From Nothophaeocryptopus gaeumannii (Eukaryota; Ascomycota; Dothideomycetes; Mycosphaerellales; Mycosphaerellaceae), in NCBI GenBank assembly GCA_031771865.1, contig JASISA010000003.1, positions 558,001-622,000 of the forward strand: 64,000 bases of DNA, in the 5' to 3' direction. Under the pieces are notes generated by a model. It had not been told where the DNA came from and made no database searches. It saw only the letters and a program-made list of their open reading frames with translations. Below, one piece after another: positions 33,252 through 41,982 of the stretch (position 1 is the stretch's first letter; every line of letters starts with the position of its first letter). The position numbers were made by a program, and so were the translations under genes.

Positions 33252-34573
33252 CAGTACTAGGGCTTAAGTCTGCGTCCGTGCGCATCGCGAACTTCCAACG
33301 CGTTCAGACACACCAACTTCTCAATAGTCGCAATGGCTCCACGTCGCATACCACTCGCTGAAATTGACACAAATCGTGCATCGAATACTGAACTTTCATA
33401 TGGGACGCGTGAGCGCATCTACGGGCGCGCGCTTGCAGGGGAAAGTAACAGTCAAATCTCAGCAAAGGAAAAGCTTCTAAAGTCGACAGTAAACACCTCA
33501 ATCCGACGCACCTCTATACGAAAATCAGCTGAACGCCTACCTCGCAGCGGTCGCGCAAAGACGTATACGGTCCAGACGGCTCGCCAGATCGTTCGAGCGG
33601 CTCGAAAGAACCCTAAATGGACGTACCAACAGATCCGAGACGATACAGGTACCAACTACAGTAGCGACACCCTCCGAACGATCCTACAGGAGAATGGGCT
33701 GGTAAACTGGCGCTGTAAGAAGCGTCCACACCTTACTGCTGAGCACGCTCGCCTCCGGCTTCGTTTTGCCAACCTCCATCGCAACACAGACTGGTCAACG
33801 TACCTGTTTTCAGACGAGTGTTCAGTCGAGAAGGGCTCAGGCAAAAAGAGGTAGTGGGCCTTTGGATATCCGAGCTAGAAATGGCAGCACGATAAGATTG
33901 AGGAATACCCAAAAGGAAAGCAGGCCTCTATAATGATATGGGCTATGATAGGCCGCAGTGTAGCTGAGTCTGAGCTCATAATAATGGATAGGGACGTAGG
34001 GGCACTAAGAGGAGGGTATACAGCAAGATCTTACATAGACACACTCGAAGCAGGCCTGGTTCCTTACTACGACGGTCAGACCTTTCAGCAGGACAACGCT
34101 TCTATCCATACAGCCTATTATACGAGGTACTGGTTCCAAGAATGGGGGATATATGTCCTTCCAAACTGGCCACCTTACAGCCCGGATCTTAACCCTATTG
34201 AGCATATCTGGTGGCACCTTAAACTAAAGGTATATAAGCTGAGGCCTGACTTGGACAGTATTACCAATAAAGACCGTCAAAAGGAGATTCTCATAGCAGT
34301 GTTACCGGAGGCCTGGCGTGCTATTCGGCGTTCAATAATTGAGAATGTGTTGGACTCTATGCCAAGAAGGATTCAGGCAGTTATCGATGCACGGGGATGG
34401 CAAACCAAGTACTGAACATACAATATGTAGCTCGAATTGAAGCCTAAGATCTCAGCATTTATATGAATCGATCAGCTTGTTAATGCGATAACGTGGTGTT
34501 GAGAAACCGTCACTTGAAGTTCAGCTATTATATTGAGGATGGTCGCCAAGCGCAGACTTTTCCGGCGTGACTG
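33252..34573 (+). mobile_element. Tc1/mariner-like DNA transposon, 1322 bp, inactive
   Basis: Flanked by TA on both sides (33250-33251 and 34574-34575), the usual target of this superfamily. Left end reads TACAGT, ten bases, then AAGTCTGCG; the right end read in reverse gives TACAGT, ten other bases, then AAGTCTGCG, so the inverted repeats are recognisable but diverged. The transposase frame is interrupted (see next entry). Size is typical of mariner. Confidence 0.85.
33333..34415 (+). pseudogene. Mariner-like transposase, two stop codons
   Basis: Cut-and-paste transposase. N-terminal part (MAPRRIPLAEID ...) holds helix-turn-helix segments that bind the ends (RERIYGRALAGESNSQIS and KWTYQQIRDDTG). 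The catalytic domain shows YLFSDECS (first Asp), TFQQDNASIHTA (second Asp) and PDLNPIEHIWWHLK (Glu); by my count 35 residues separate the second Asp from the Glu. One reading frame is interrupted by TAG at 33852 and TAG at 33876, with no shift of frame. Both could come from CAG or TGG by single transitions, as in repeat-induced point mutation. The element is therefore dead unless a trans copy moves it. Confidence 0.9.
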
Positions 34574-35154
34574 TATTAGGTGCGTATACATGGTGAATGT
34601 TTGGAGTCGAGGCTTGCGTCCTCGCCATCACTGACGATTGCACAGTGGCAATGTCAAGGGCTTCAAGACCTTCACATCATCAGTGATGGAGGGCAGAGAC
34701 TTGAAGAGAGCACTGAATGAGACCGGACGAGACTGACCATTTGGACCTGCATATGAATGTACAGCCACGAAGTTTGCCGAGCTCAGATCATTTGCGCCTA
34801 CATCGAACTACCGATTTGATACCAACACTCGACATTACTGATTCATGCTATACGAGGACGGTTTGGAAGATGCTCTAGCACACGGTAGGCTACATCGAGC
34901 CCCTGACAACTCCAAGATCGACGGAAAGGCCGGATGCCGATGATTTGTTATTGACCTGATCTGCTCTGTATCCATACACGATCGGCTGTACTCTTCAAGC
35001 GATTACTTATACTCTCAAGAATGGCACGTGCATCTCAAAAATGTTTGCAACTGTCTCGACTGCCTAGAACTGACCAACGCTACCGATCAGTCCTCCTCCA
35101 CGTCATTCGATCTTCTCCGAAACCTCAGCTTTGGCGAGATTGTGAACCAATCCT
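34574..35154. other. Intergenic after the transposon
   Basis: No coding frame of note on either strand. Confidence 0.5.
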
Positions 35155-35487
35155 TCAAGACACCAAATCTGGCACGACTCCCCTGCTCCTTGGATTCTTG
35201 GCCCTTGACGAAGCAAGACGCTTCTCATGGAGAACCAGAGAGCAATGGTTGCTCGCTGCCTCGATGGAAGGCTTGGACGCAGGGCATCTTTGGTCGAATG
35301 AGCGTTGCTTGATCGGTTGTTTCATCGTCAGAGCGAGATGCTGTGCTCTCATCGGACAACCTAGATGCTCACTTCCGAGCATCGTTGCTGAGGCGTAAGG
35401 CGCGTTCAGGGTCTGTTCTGTGTAAAATATCTGGTTGGGCTCTGCCGATTCGTCCAAGTTTTGGAGTGAGCCGGAGGTGGAGGACAT
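35155..35487 (-). CDS. Small motif-family protein, member 2
   Basis: 110 aa from the ATG at 35487 (MSSTSGSLQNLDESAEPNQI). Function unknown. The family motif is at residues 74-95 (about 35268-35203): SIEAASNHCSLVLH then EKRLASSR. This is the most diverged of the four, but serine, alanine, SL, H, R-[IL] and the final SR keep the same spacing, and the DNA also aligns with members 3 and 4 (a shared CTCTCTGG block). The protein lacks the WRFW end seen in members 1 and 3 and may be truncated. No signal peptide, membrane helix or known domain. Confidence 0.55.
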   Translation of the reverse strand: MSSTSGSLQNLDESAEPNQIFYTEQTLNAPYASATMLGSEHLGCPMRAQHLALTMKQPIKQRSFDQRCPASKPSIEAASNHCSLVLHEKRLASSRAKNPRSRGVVPDLVS

Positions 35488-36040
35488 CTCTTCTGCTTGG
35501 CTTTACAGAAGAGATCAAATTTCGGTGAGAGGGTTCCGGTTTACATAAGACTTTCGAACGTGCAGTCTACCGTGAATGCCGGTCGGGGACAGGTTTTCGC
35601 CTTCCTGCCTTTACAAGCACTGACATTGTATAGATCTCACACGGCGTGCTCAGTACACCGTTCGTCATACATGCGATATGGAATATCATGGATGTAACAA
35701 AGACCAGTTCAGTGTGGATGGGCTGGCCTTTGAAACAGGTCTGTCATGATTCTCATCCTGGCGTTTGTAAGAGTGCTAAGTTTGATCAGACGATCGGCAT
35801 CTTCCTTCGTACAGGACGATCACCAAGCGACGTACCAGACCATAACTTCTGAGGCTATGGCCTTGCACACACATGTGGCAGGGGATCTTTCAAGGTCTAT
35901 ATCTAAACGTCGATGATGAGATCTCGAAACTTAAGCAAGACTTTTCGTTCTTCTTACAAACGCTACAAGGTGCCTTTCTGTCTACATGCTCGCTTTACAA
36001 TCATACCAGAGACCACTGCATCCACCTAAGCTCCAACTAT
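35488..36040. other. Intergenic
   Basis: Between members 2 and 3. Plus-strand frames here have no features. Confidence 0.45.
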
Positions 36041-36490
36041 CTACATGATCACACATTCAACAAGCCTGGGGTCACAGCTCCTTTTCCGCCCATTCACATC
36101 CGACCGTTTCCAAAATCGCCAACCTCGCTTCTTCTTCTGTTGGAACTTGACTCTCCGCTCACGTTGGTCCGTATGATCTACTTCTGGCTCTGGTTCTTCT
36201 CGCTCCCTTACAACCCTAGCCCCCTCCAGTCTCCGGTGATGAATCTCCAGAGAATTGCGGCTGATCGCTTGCTCGAGTGAGGGCTGGGGTGGAGGGAGGG
36301 TTGGCCGAGACAGTCTCGGCTGCACTGGTTGTTCGTGTGCTGTGGGTTTGGGCTTTAGAACTTTTTCCGTGTCCATCGTGCTAAACCTGAGCGCAGATAA
36401 AGAGGGTCCGGCGTCGATCTGAAAGTCCTCTAATGTGTTCTGATCGGATTGGTTCTGTGCGGATTTGTTCTCTGGATTGCTGTTCGGCAT
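36041..36490 (-). CDS. Small motif-family protein, member 3
   Basis: 149 aa from the ATG at 36490 (MPNSNPENKSAQNQ), chosen because a TATA box (TATAAAT) lies about 60 bp upstream at 36558-36552; the in-frame ATG at 36553 overlaps the TATA box. Function unknown. A polar, disordered N-terminal half and a proline stretch (PTLPPPQP) precede the family motif at residues 71-92 (36280-36215): SLEQAISRNSLEIH then HRRLEGAR. It is followed by acidic repeats (EREEPEPEVD), a basic stretch (KFQQKKKR) and GWRFWKRSD, which matches RWRFWG of member 1. The basic and aromatic end could bind nucleic acid or membrane; that is a guess. Confidence 0.65.
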   Translation of the reverse strand: MPNSNPENKSAQNQSDQNTLEDFQIDAGPSLSALRFSTMDTEKVLKPKPTAHEQPVQPRLSRPTLPPPQPSLEQAISRNSLEIHHRRLEGARVVREREEPEPEVDHTDQRERRVKFQQKKKRGWRFWKRSDVNGRKRSCDPRLVECVIM

Positions 36491-37315
36491 TTTCGCTTCT
36501 TTCCTTTTGCTGTGTGCTTTGTGGGACCGTACGGGAAGGTAAGTAGGAGCCATTTATATGAAGGTCTTGCGCTAATTGTATACAGTGAATATGGTCCCAG
36601 TCTTCAAAGGCCGAGCATGCTGTCATATTCATTGCGGAAGATCTTCCCTTACATGGCTCCTTTCCTCAAATTTCTTCGGGACCACCGCATCGATCTGCTG
36701 CAATTTAAGGAGCTTTCGCTGAATTTCGGTAGAGATGTTCGGAGGTTGAGATTGTGCAGATGGAGATGGCGCCGCTGAATCCTTTAATCATTGCTGCTGC
36801 ATAGATGAAGGAGTGGATGGGCGGGAGTGGTTCATGGTTGTGGATGGGTGTTCGATCTCGCCGCTGATTTTGGCGTTCCTGGAGTCAAGCTTGGGACTGA
36901 GCTTGAATACTGGGGTTTTCCTTTTGTGAGTGCTTGGGTGCTTGTGGAATGTTGTGTCTGCTGGCAGAGGAAGTTACGCTCCTTGTATGAGGGATGTATG
37001 CGGTGGTGCATAGGGTGGAGAGTGCTGCTGCAAGGGCTTGCCTCCACCATGCATTTACATGGCGCTACCTCGAGAGCCATGGTGGAGTATGTGCTCTTTT
37101 GGGCACCACGCAATGATAGTATGACAATGACAGCTTGAATACGTACGATCTCTAATGATGACTGATTACAGGCTGTCTGGTCCGGGAAACATGATTGAAA
37201 AGGGCTATGCTACTATCAACGACTTTGAATAGAGCTACATCGTTTCAGAATCTACGTATAGCAACTGGCTCATGATCTTCTGCCACAGGAACATTCCAAC
37301 GATGAGCCTACAATG
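36491..37315. other. Intergenic
   Basis: Apart from the TATA box noted at its left end, I see no gene. The region 36830-37000 is GT-rich on the plus strand. Confidence 0.45.
36552..36558 (-). promoter_or_regulatory. TATA box of member 3
   Basis: TATAAAT on the minus strand about 62 bp before the ATG at 36490. Confidence 0.55.
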
Positions 37316-37909
37316 CTACATAAACATACAACACCCAGTATGCGCGTACCTGTACGTCTCCGTACGATTTGCAGTATACATGCCTCTCGCTTTTCGAACC
37401 CTCTGACCCCTCGCATCGTACTGAGTTGGCGGAGATTGATTCTTGTTAGACAAAGGATCGTCTCGCTGCCAGCAGAAAAAGCCTTCGTCGCCTTTCTTTG
37501 AGTTGTATGCCTGGTGTTTGGCTTTGGGGGGTTCATTTGTGGGTCGGTGATGATGATCTCGATGTCGATGGCGATGCTTTCCTGGAGCATCGGAGTCGTC
37601 TCCTGAATCATCGTATTGATGATGGCGTCGATAGTGGCGTTTCCTGCACTTTTCGCAATGCTCGAAAGAAGCCGTGTCCGAGCTGGGCTCGCTGGCAGCG
37701 GTTGGAGGAGTTGTGAGAGGCAGATCTGAGTCCGTCATGGCCTGGGCGGAAGGGAACGACGAGCTGGGCAATGGTTCGGTCGGTTGACGCTCAGGGTCAA
37801 GGTTGACATTGACGGAAGGCTCCTTGGAGCGAGCTGCATCGCTGAATCTTGGTAGATCGTTGGCTTGCATTTTGCAATTTAGTGGTTTGTAATTTGATAG
37901 AGAAGACAT
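37316..37909 (-). CDS. His/Arg-rich orphan protein with CaaX-like end
   Basis: 197 aa from the ATG at 37909 (MSSLSNYKPLNCKMQ); a second ATG follows 13 codons later. No known family. The centre has CEKCRKRHYRRHHQYDD and KHRHRHRDHHHRP, dense in histidine and arginine, with a CxxC pair that could bind metal. It ends in TGCCMFM: the last four residues (C-M-F-M) fit a CaaX prenylation box with a methionine that favours farnesylation, and the cysteine before it could be palmitoylated, as in Ras proteins. If so, it is a membrane-tethered protein. It does not carry the 22-residue motif of its neighbours but shares their strand, size and MSS-type start. Confidence 0.6.
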   Translation of the reverse strand: MSSLSNYKPLNCKMQANDLPRFSDAARSKEPSVNVNLDPERQPTEPLPSSSFPSAQAMTDSDLPLTTPPTAASEPSSDTASFEHCEKCRKRHYRRHHQYDDSGDDSDAPGKHRHRHRDHHHRPTNEPPKAKHQAYNSKKGDEGFFCWQRDDPLSNKNQSPPTQYDARGQRVRKARGMYTANRTETYRYAHTGCCMFM

Positions 37910-38355
37910 GATGGTCGATGTTGGCGATTAATTTACAGACGGATCGCCTGTGGCCGCGGTGCATATGGTGAAGGCTGATTGGGAACCGAGTTGCCACCAT
38001 ATGCCGACTTTGTCGTATTTAACGATGGAATCGATGAGAGCATTACCTAGTGGAAGAGAGCAGACCACTTGGAGAATGAGTCAACCACCTGATTGTATGT
38101 CGGTAGGCCACAAGGTCGGCTATCTGGCACACGGGAAAGGACAAGCACATTGCATATAGAGATGATCTGTGAAAACGAGATACTCAGATCTACTCAGAAC
38201 GTATGATTGATCGATTCAATAACTATCTACTTGCTATCTACGACTACCCTTGGAGCAAGTCCACTTCATCATGTCCATTCCACATCGATACTACAACGAC
38301 GAGATATCCTTTCCTTTCCCTTTTCGATCATTATAGCTTTCCGCAACTCCTTCAG
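37910..38355. other. Intergenic
   Basis: Between two minus-strand orphans; no gene seen. Confidence 0.45.
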
Positions 38356-38706
38356 TTATTCCCATTTGCAGGCGAAGCGATTGCTGCACCTGCAAATCTC
38401 ATCATGATGAGGCGGTGCTCCCGCCCCCTCCAGATGTTTCGCAAATCGAGCCTCACCAATTCGCATCCGATGATATTCCAGAGAGTTCCGTTGGTTCACG
38501 GCTTCAACTAGTGAAAGCTCGGGAATTGGCAGCAGTCGGTGCGCTTCATGGTCTTGTAGTGAGTCTCCTGAACGGATGTTTGCATCCTGAAAGGTTTGCG
38601 GGAGAGATGCATCGGATGTCTTTGGAAAAGACCTTAGCTGAAAGGTCTCACTGGAAGTGGTCTGAGCTGTGTGGAAGGTGTCTGTAGAGCTTGATGGATT
38701 TGACAT
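38356..38706 (-). CDS. Small motif-family protein, member 4
   Basis: 116 aa from the ATG at 38706 (MSNPSSSTDTFHTAQTT). A TATA-like CATATAC lies about 75 bp upstream. Function unknown. N-terminal two-thirds are Ser/Thr/Gln-rich. The family motif is at residues 65-87 (38514-38446): SLVEAVNQRNSLEYH then RMRIGEAR, with one extra residue compared with the other members. The run RNSLE is identical to member 3, and the DNA shares the block AACTCTCTGGA with it (AATTCTCTGGA there). The C-terminus (EICRCSNRFACKWE) differs from members 1 and 3 and may have been altered by a frameshift. Confidence 0.62.
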   Translation of the reverse strand: MSNPSSSTDTFHTAQTTSSETFQLRSFPKTSDASLPQTFQDANIRSGDSLQDHEAHRLLPIPELSLVEAVNQRNSLEYHRMRIGEARFAKHLEGAGAPPHHDEICRCSNRFACKWE

Positions 38707-39435
38707 TTTGGTCTGCTCTGAGATGAAGAGCTTTTTTCAGAGACTGGAATCGTTCACTCATACGTTCTGGAACTCGTGATGTATATGGAAGGCGTAGGTC
38801 ATTCTTGAGGGTGACCACCACCTGCTTCGCCACAGGAGGATGATGCGATGGTCCTATAGTGAGTCGATGCTGACGTTTTAATCAGGCTCTTTAGACCTCT
38901 TCACTACATCTCAAATATCTGCTCATGAAGCCTGCCCGCAATGGATCTATCGATGTCGTAGAGTCACAAATATAATCTGTGATCGAACTACAGAGCGAAC
39001 AAGCCGATATTGATTGCTTAAGCAAAACCACAAACATCACCAAAAGCTACACATGTGTGTTCGCCAAGATCCTAAAGGCCTGCATCGGCATGTCTGGCGT
39101 GTGTCGAGGCGTATATGACACTACCGGCACATTGGAGTCGAAGCCAAAGTAGCCGCCGAAGAAGCAAGAGATGACTTGAAATGCGCAGAGATCCAGAGCA
39201 TCAGTCGGTAAATTTGACATTCCCGTAGTTCGAAACGACGTGAGTCAACGCAATGCCGGTACTCACCGAGTACGATCATTTCATACTGTTCTGTACTGAC
39301 CTTTCCTTATTCACGAGCGCTCGACATTCTTCCATGGACCAGTAAAGTAGAAAGAAAAAACGTATATAAGTCGGAGCTCATTCGAAAGTCAGCTCTAATC
39401 AGACAGCATCGAAAGCATCACGGTCAACGATCAAG
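38707..39435. other. Intergenic with TATA box for next gene
   Basis: No coding frame. A TATA element lies at 39363-39370. Confidence 0.5.
39363..39370 (+). promoter_or_regulatory. TATA box
   Basis: TATATAAG, 66 bp before the ATG at 39436. Confidence 0.6.
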
Positions 39436-40292
39436 ATGACAGAGCAAGCACCCCAGAAGGAAGTACAGGGTACTCCAACTGCAACTGTCTCTCTCCAGAA
39501 CATGGGATACCGGAAGCGGACATCAACAGCATCTTCAACATCATCGATCAGTCAGGACTCCGACGATAGCCATTACGTTGGGCCATTCGGCCCCGAGAAC
39601 CCTTTCTCTGATGCTGCGGAAATTGAAGAGTTCCTCGCAAGCTCGAGTCAAGACCTGCGAGAAGTCGCTGCTGCATCGAGCACGACAGTGACTGAAGCAA
39701 AGTATGAGTGCGAGCCAGAGCCGGAGCCGGAGCCGGAGCCAGAATCTGAGCCAGAGTCAGCAGCAGCTCAAGAGACGTATGGTATCCGGTAACAATCCGA
39801 TGCAGACACATTCGCATTCCTCGCAATGACAAGTCCGATCGAACGCTGGCCAAATTTGCGATACAGGTCAACCTGCTTCCATCATCAACGGTCGAAGACT
39901 TTGGAGAAGCTATCAATGATGCAGTTGTTGGACATGTGCGAGCAGTCCGATACTTTTCTATTCCCAGAGAAGAGCAAGAATTCCGCATGAAAATCTGCGC
40001 CAAAGTCCGGGATTCAGTCAGTCCTGGGTCAGTGAGAGACCATCTACATCTTTCAAATACCAGAAAGGTCCAATGTAGGTTCAACGAGGAATGGGAAGCT
40101 GTTAGGGTGGAGCTGGCTGCTGGAAGGATCGAGGAGATGGATCTTGAGTTTTGGAGCCAGCACCCGGATGATATACGGAGGCAGAGAGCGGAGGATCAGC
40201 TGGGGAGAGAGAGAGGTGAAAATTGGTGGCCGATGGGCCCGATGGGACGGTGGCAGGGGATGGGTGGGTCGGGAGGATATGTGGTGATGTGA
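39436..40292 (+). CDS. Orphan protein; intron carries a Pro-Glu repeat
   Basis: Best model: exons 39436-39701 and 39806-40292, 250 aa. The 104-bp intron (GTATGA ... GCAG) joins VTEAK to HIRIPRNDKSDRTL and opens a clean second frame to 40292. Unspliced, the first frame continues through a (GAGCCG)n run coding EPEPEPEPE and stops at 39792 (118 aa). Function unknown. N-terminal half is Ser/Thr-rich with GPENPFSDA (an NPF motif of the kind bound by EH domains). The second half, FAIQVNLLPSSTVEDFGEAI ... VRAVRYFSIPREEQEF, looks folded, then EEWEAVRVELAAGRIEEMD and a Gly/Met-rich end. It does not carry the motif of the minus-strand family to its left. Confidence 0.6.
39716..39752 (+). repeat. (GAGCCG)n simple repeat
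   Basis: Imperfect hexanucleotide run inside the predicted intron of the preceding gene; reads as Glu-Pro repeats if retained. Confidence 0.7.
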
Positions 40293-40721
40293 GGCTGAAG
40301 GTGAGATGTTGAGGGCGTTTGAGGTGTGAATTCGATTCGAATAGCGTAGATAGCGAGAGTATGAGGGTGTAACCTTCAGCAAAGCGTCGTCAAGAAGAGA
40401 CGGGGTTGCTCAGGCTGGAACCTGCCTCAGGCAGCACTGACGTCGCACGCTCCTGCCTTCATTTTCATGTGAAAACCTCGCTTAAGTTCGCGCTAGCGGT
40501 TGGAGCCTGAGACGCGTCTCTCGTCCTCTTTCACAGAAGCTCTTCGCTAACTTCACCCTTTTCAACACATCGACATCTGCCCCAGCACCGCCATCCACTC
40601 CTCCCCATCGCTGCGCCGAGCTCTCCTGCACTCTCTTTCTCCTCACTACAACCAGTGGCCACCGCTCACTCACATCTCGGCGTTCAGCTCCCACTCAATC
40701 GTTCTCCAAACAGCTCAAACC
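40293..40721. other. Intergenic; CT-rich leader
   Basis: Right half is pyrimidine-rich (40540-40720), the usual 5' leader of expressed fungal genes. Confidence 0.5.
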
Positions 40722-41878
40722 ATGCCCCCATTCTCGAAGCGCCGCAAGAGCGCGACTCAAAACGACGAGCCAAATGAGGACTACCACCCTGGATTCGTAC
40801 CATGGGAGACGAAGACGAAGGTGAAGGGTGGGAAGATCTCGTCCATGTCGAAGTTCGACGATAAGATGAGAATCTTCACCAAGGAAGTCAAGATCGCCCA
40901 CGAAGATGCCTTCAAGCTGAAGCCGGTGAGTGAGAATCCCATGCACCTCAAAGGCTGAACCTGAGTGAGCACTCTCAAGGAGAGGGTGCAGCTTTGAAAC
41001 GCATGTGGGGGACTTTGTGCTAATTTGAACAGCTCACGATCACGGAAGGGCTTCTCAAGAGACGACACGTGTTGCTGCTTGAGCCGATCACCGACCACTT
41101 CCGCTTCATGGACCTGCCGCCGGAGATTCGAAATATGGTCTACGATTTGCTGTTCACCGAAGACAAAGCCATTCACCTCCACACTCACAAACCTGTCGGC
41201 AGCGATCGTCGCGCAGTCAGACTGGGCTTCCAGTCGATGTCAGGCCACGCCGATCTCGAGTGGAACAAGGAAAGCGGCAAATGGCTCGGTCAAACTCGGA
41301 GCGCCTATTCGTTCCTGGGAACCTCGCAGCAGATCCTGGGAGAAGGAGGTGCTATCGCCTATGGATCGAACGCATTTTCTGCATACTCGATGCCTGATCT
41401 TCGCGTCTTTCTGCAGGGAATCGGCAGTATGCGGAAGTACCTAAAGCATCTCACCGTGAGCGGCGAAGAGTACCACGTCTCGGTAGCAAGCCCGATGTTC
41501 ACAAAGCTGAAGCATGCTGTGGGATTGCGGTCTCTCACTTTCGAGCACATCTTCTGTCGGGAGAGTACGGATCGGTGGAAGGGTACAACCATCGAGAGAC
41601 TGGTCTCAGACAGCCGAAATTTGATGAAAGCCCTTCAAAAGGCTCAGAACAAGAGCGATAGACCGGTGAACGTTCTCGAAATCATCAGAATTGATGAGAG
41701 AACTGCAGTCCGCCTCCAATGCGCGGATGGAAAAGCTGGGAAGGAGTGCAACTGCTCGGGATATGGTCGATGCAAGCGCTCCTGCCGCGAGCTGCTACAG
41801 CATCACGCCAATCTCAACAAGCGCGTGCGCAGCTTGCTGGCTGCCGAGCTCGGTATCGAGGAGGAGGAGGAGGCCTGA
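40722..41878 (+). CDS. 2EXR-type (F-box-like) protein with acidic C-terminus
   Basis: Two exons, 40722-40925 and 41033-41878, 349 aa. The basic N-terminus (MPPFSKRRKSATQND) could be a nuclear signal. The 2EXR-type domain begins in exon 2: DHFRFMDLPPEIRNMVYDLLF, then AYSFLGTSQQILGEGGAIAYGSNAFSAYS, the typical second helix and strand (small variants of CRxIxxEAxxxLYxxN). A cysteine cluster (CADGKAGKECNCSGYGRCKRSC) follows near residues 305-326, and the end is EEEEEA. Such proteins are abundant in ascomycetes; role unknown. The 107-bp intron has donor GTGAGT. The last 28 bases of the gene are part of a 132-bp block that is tandemly duplicated downstream. Confidence 0.82.
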
Positions 41879-41982
41879 TCTCGTCGAAGCAAGCAGATCC
41901 TGAGCGGACGAAGTGTGAGTCGGCACGTTCAGAGCGTGTACAATGAATGAGAGAGCGTTTGTGACTTGGTGCAATTGGCTCC
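41851..41982 (+). repeat. Tandem duplication, copy 1 (contains gene end)
   Basis: Begins with GGTATCGAGGAG in the last codons of the 2EXR gene and runs into its 3' flank. Shared with copy 2: TATCGAGGAG, TGATCTC, CAGTCGGCA-type block, TTCA(G/A)AGCG, GAATGAGAG, CTTGGTG and TGGCTCC. Confidence 0.75.
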
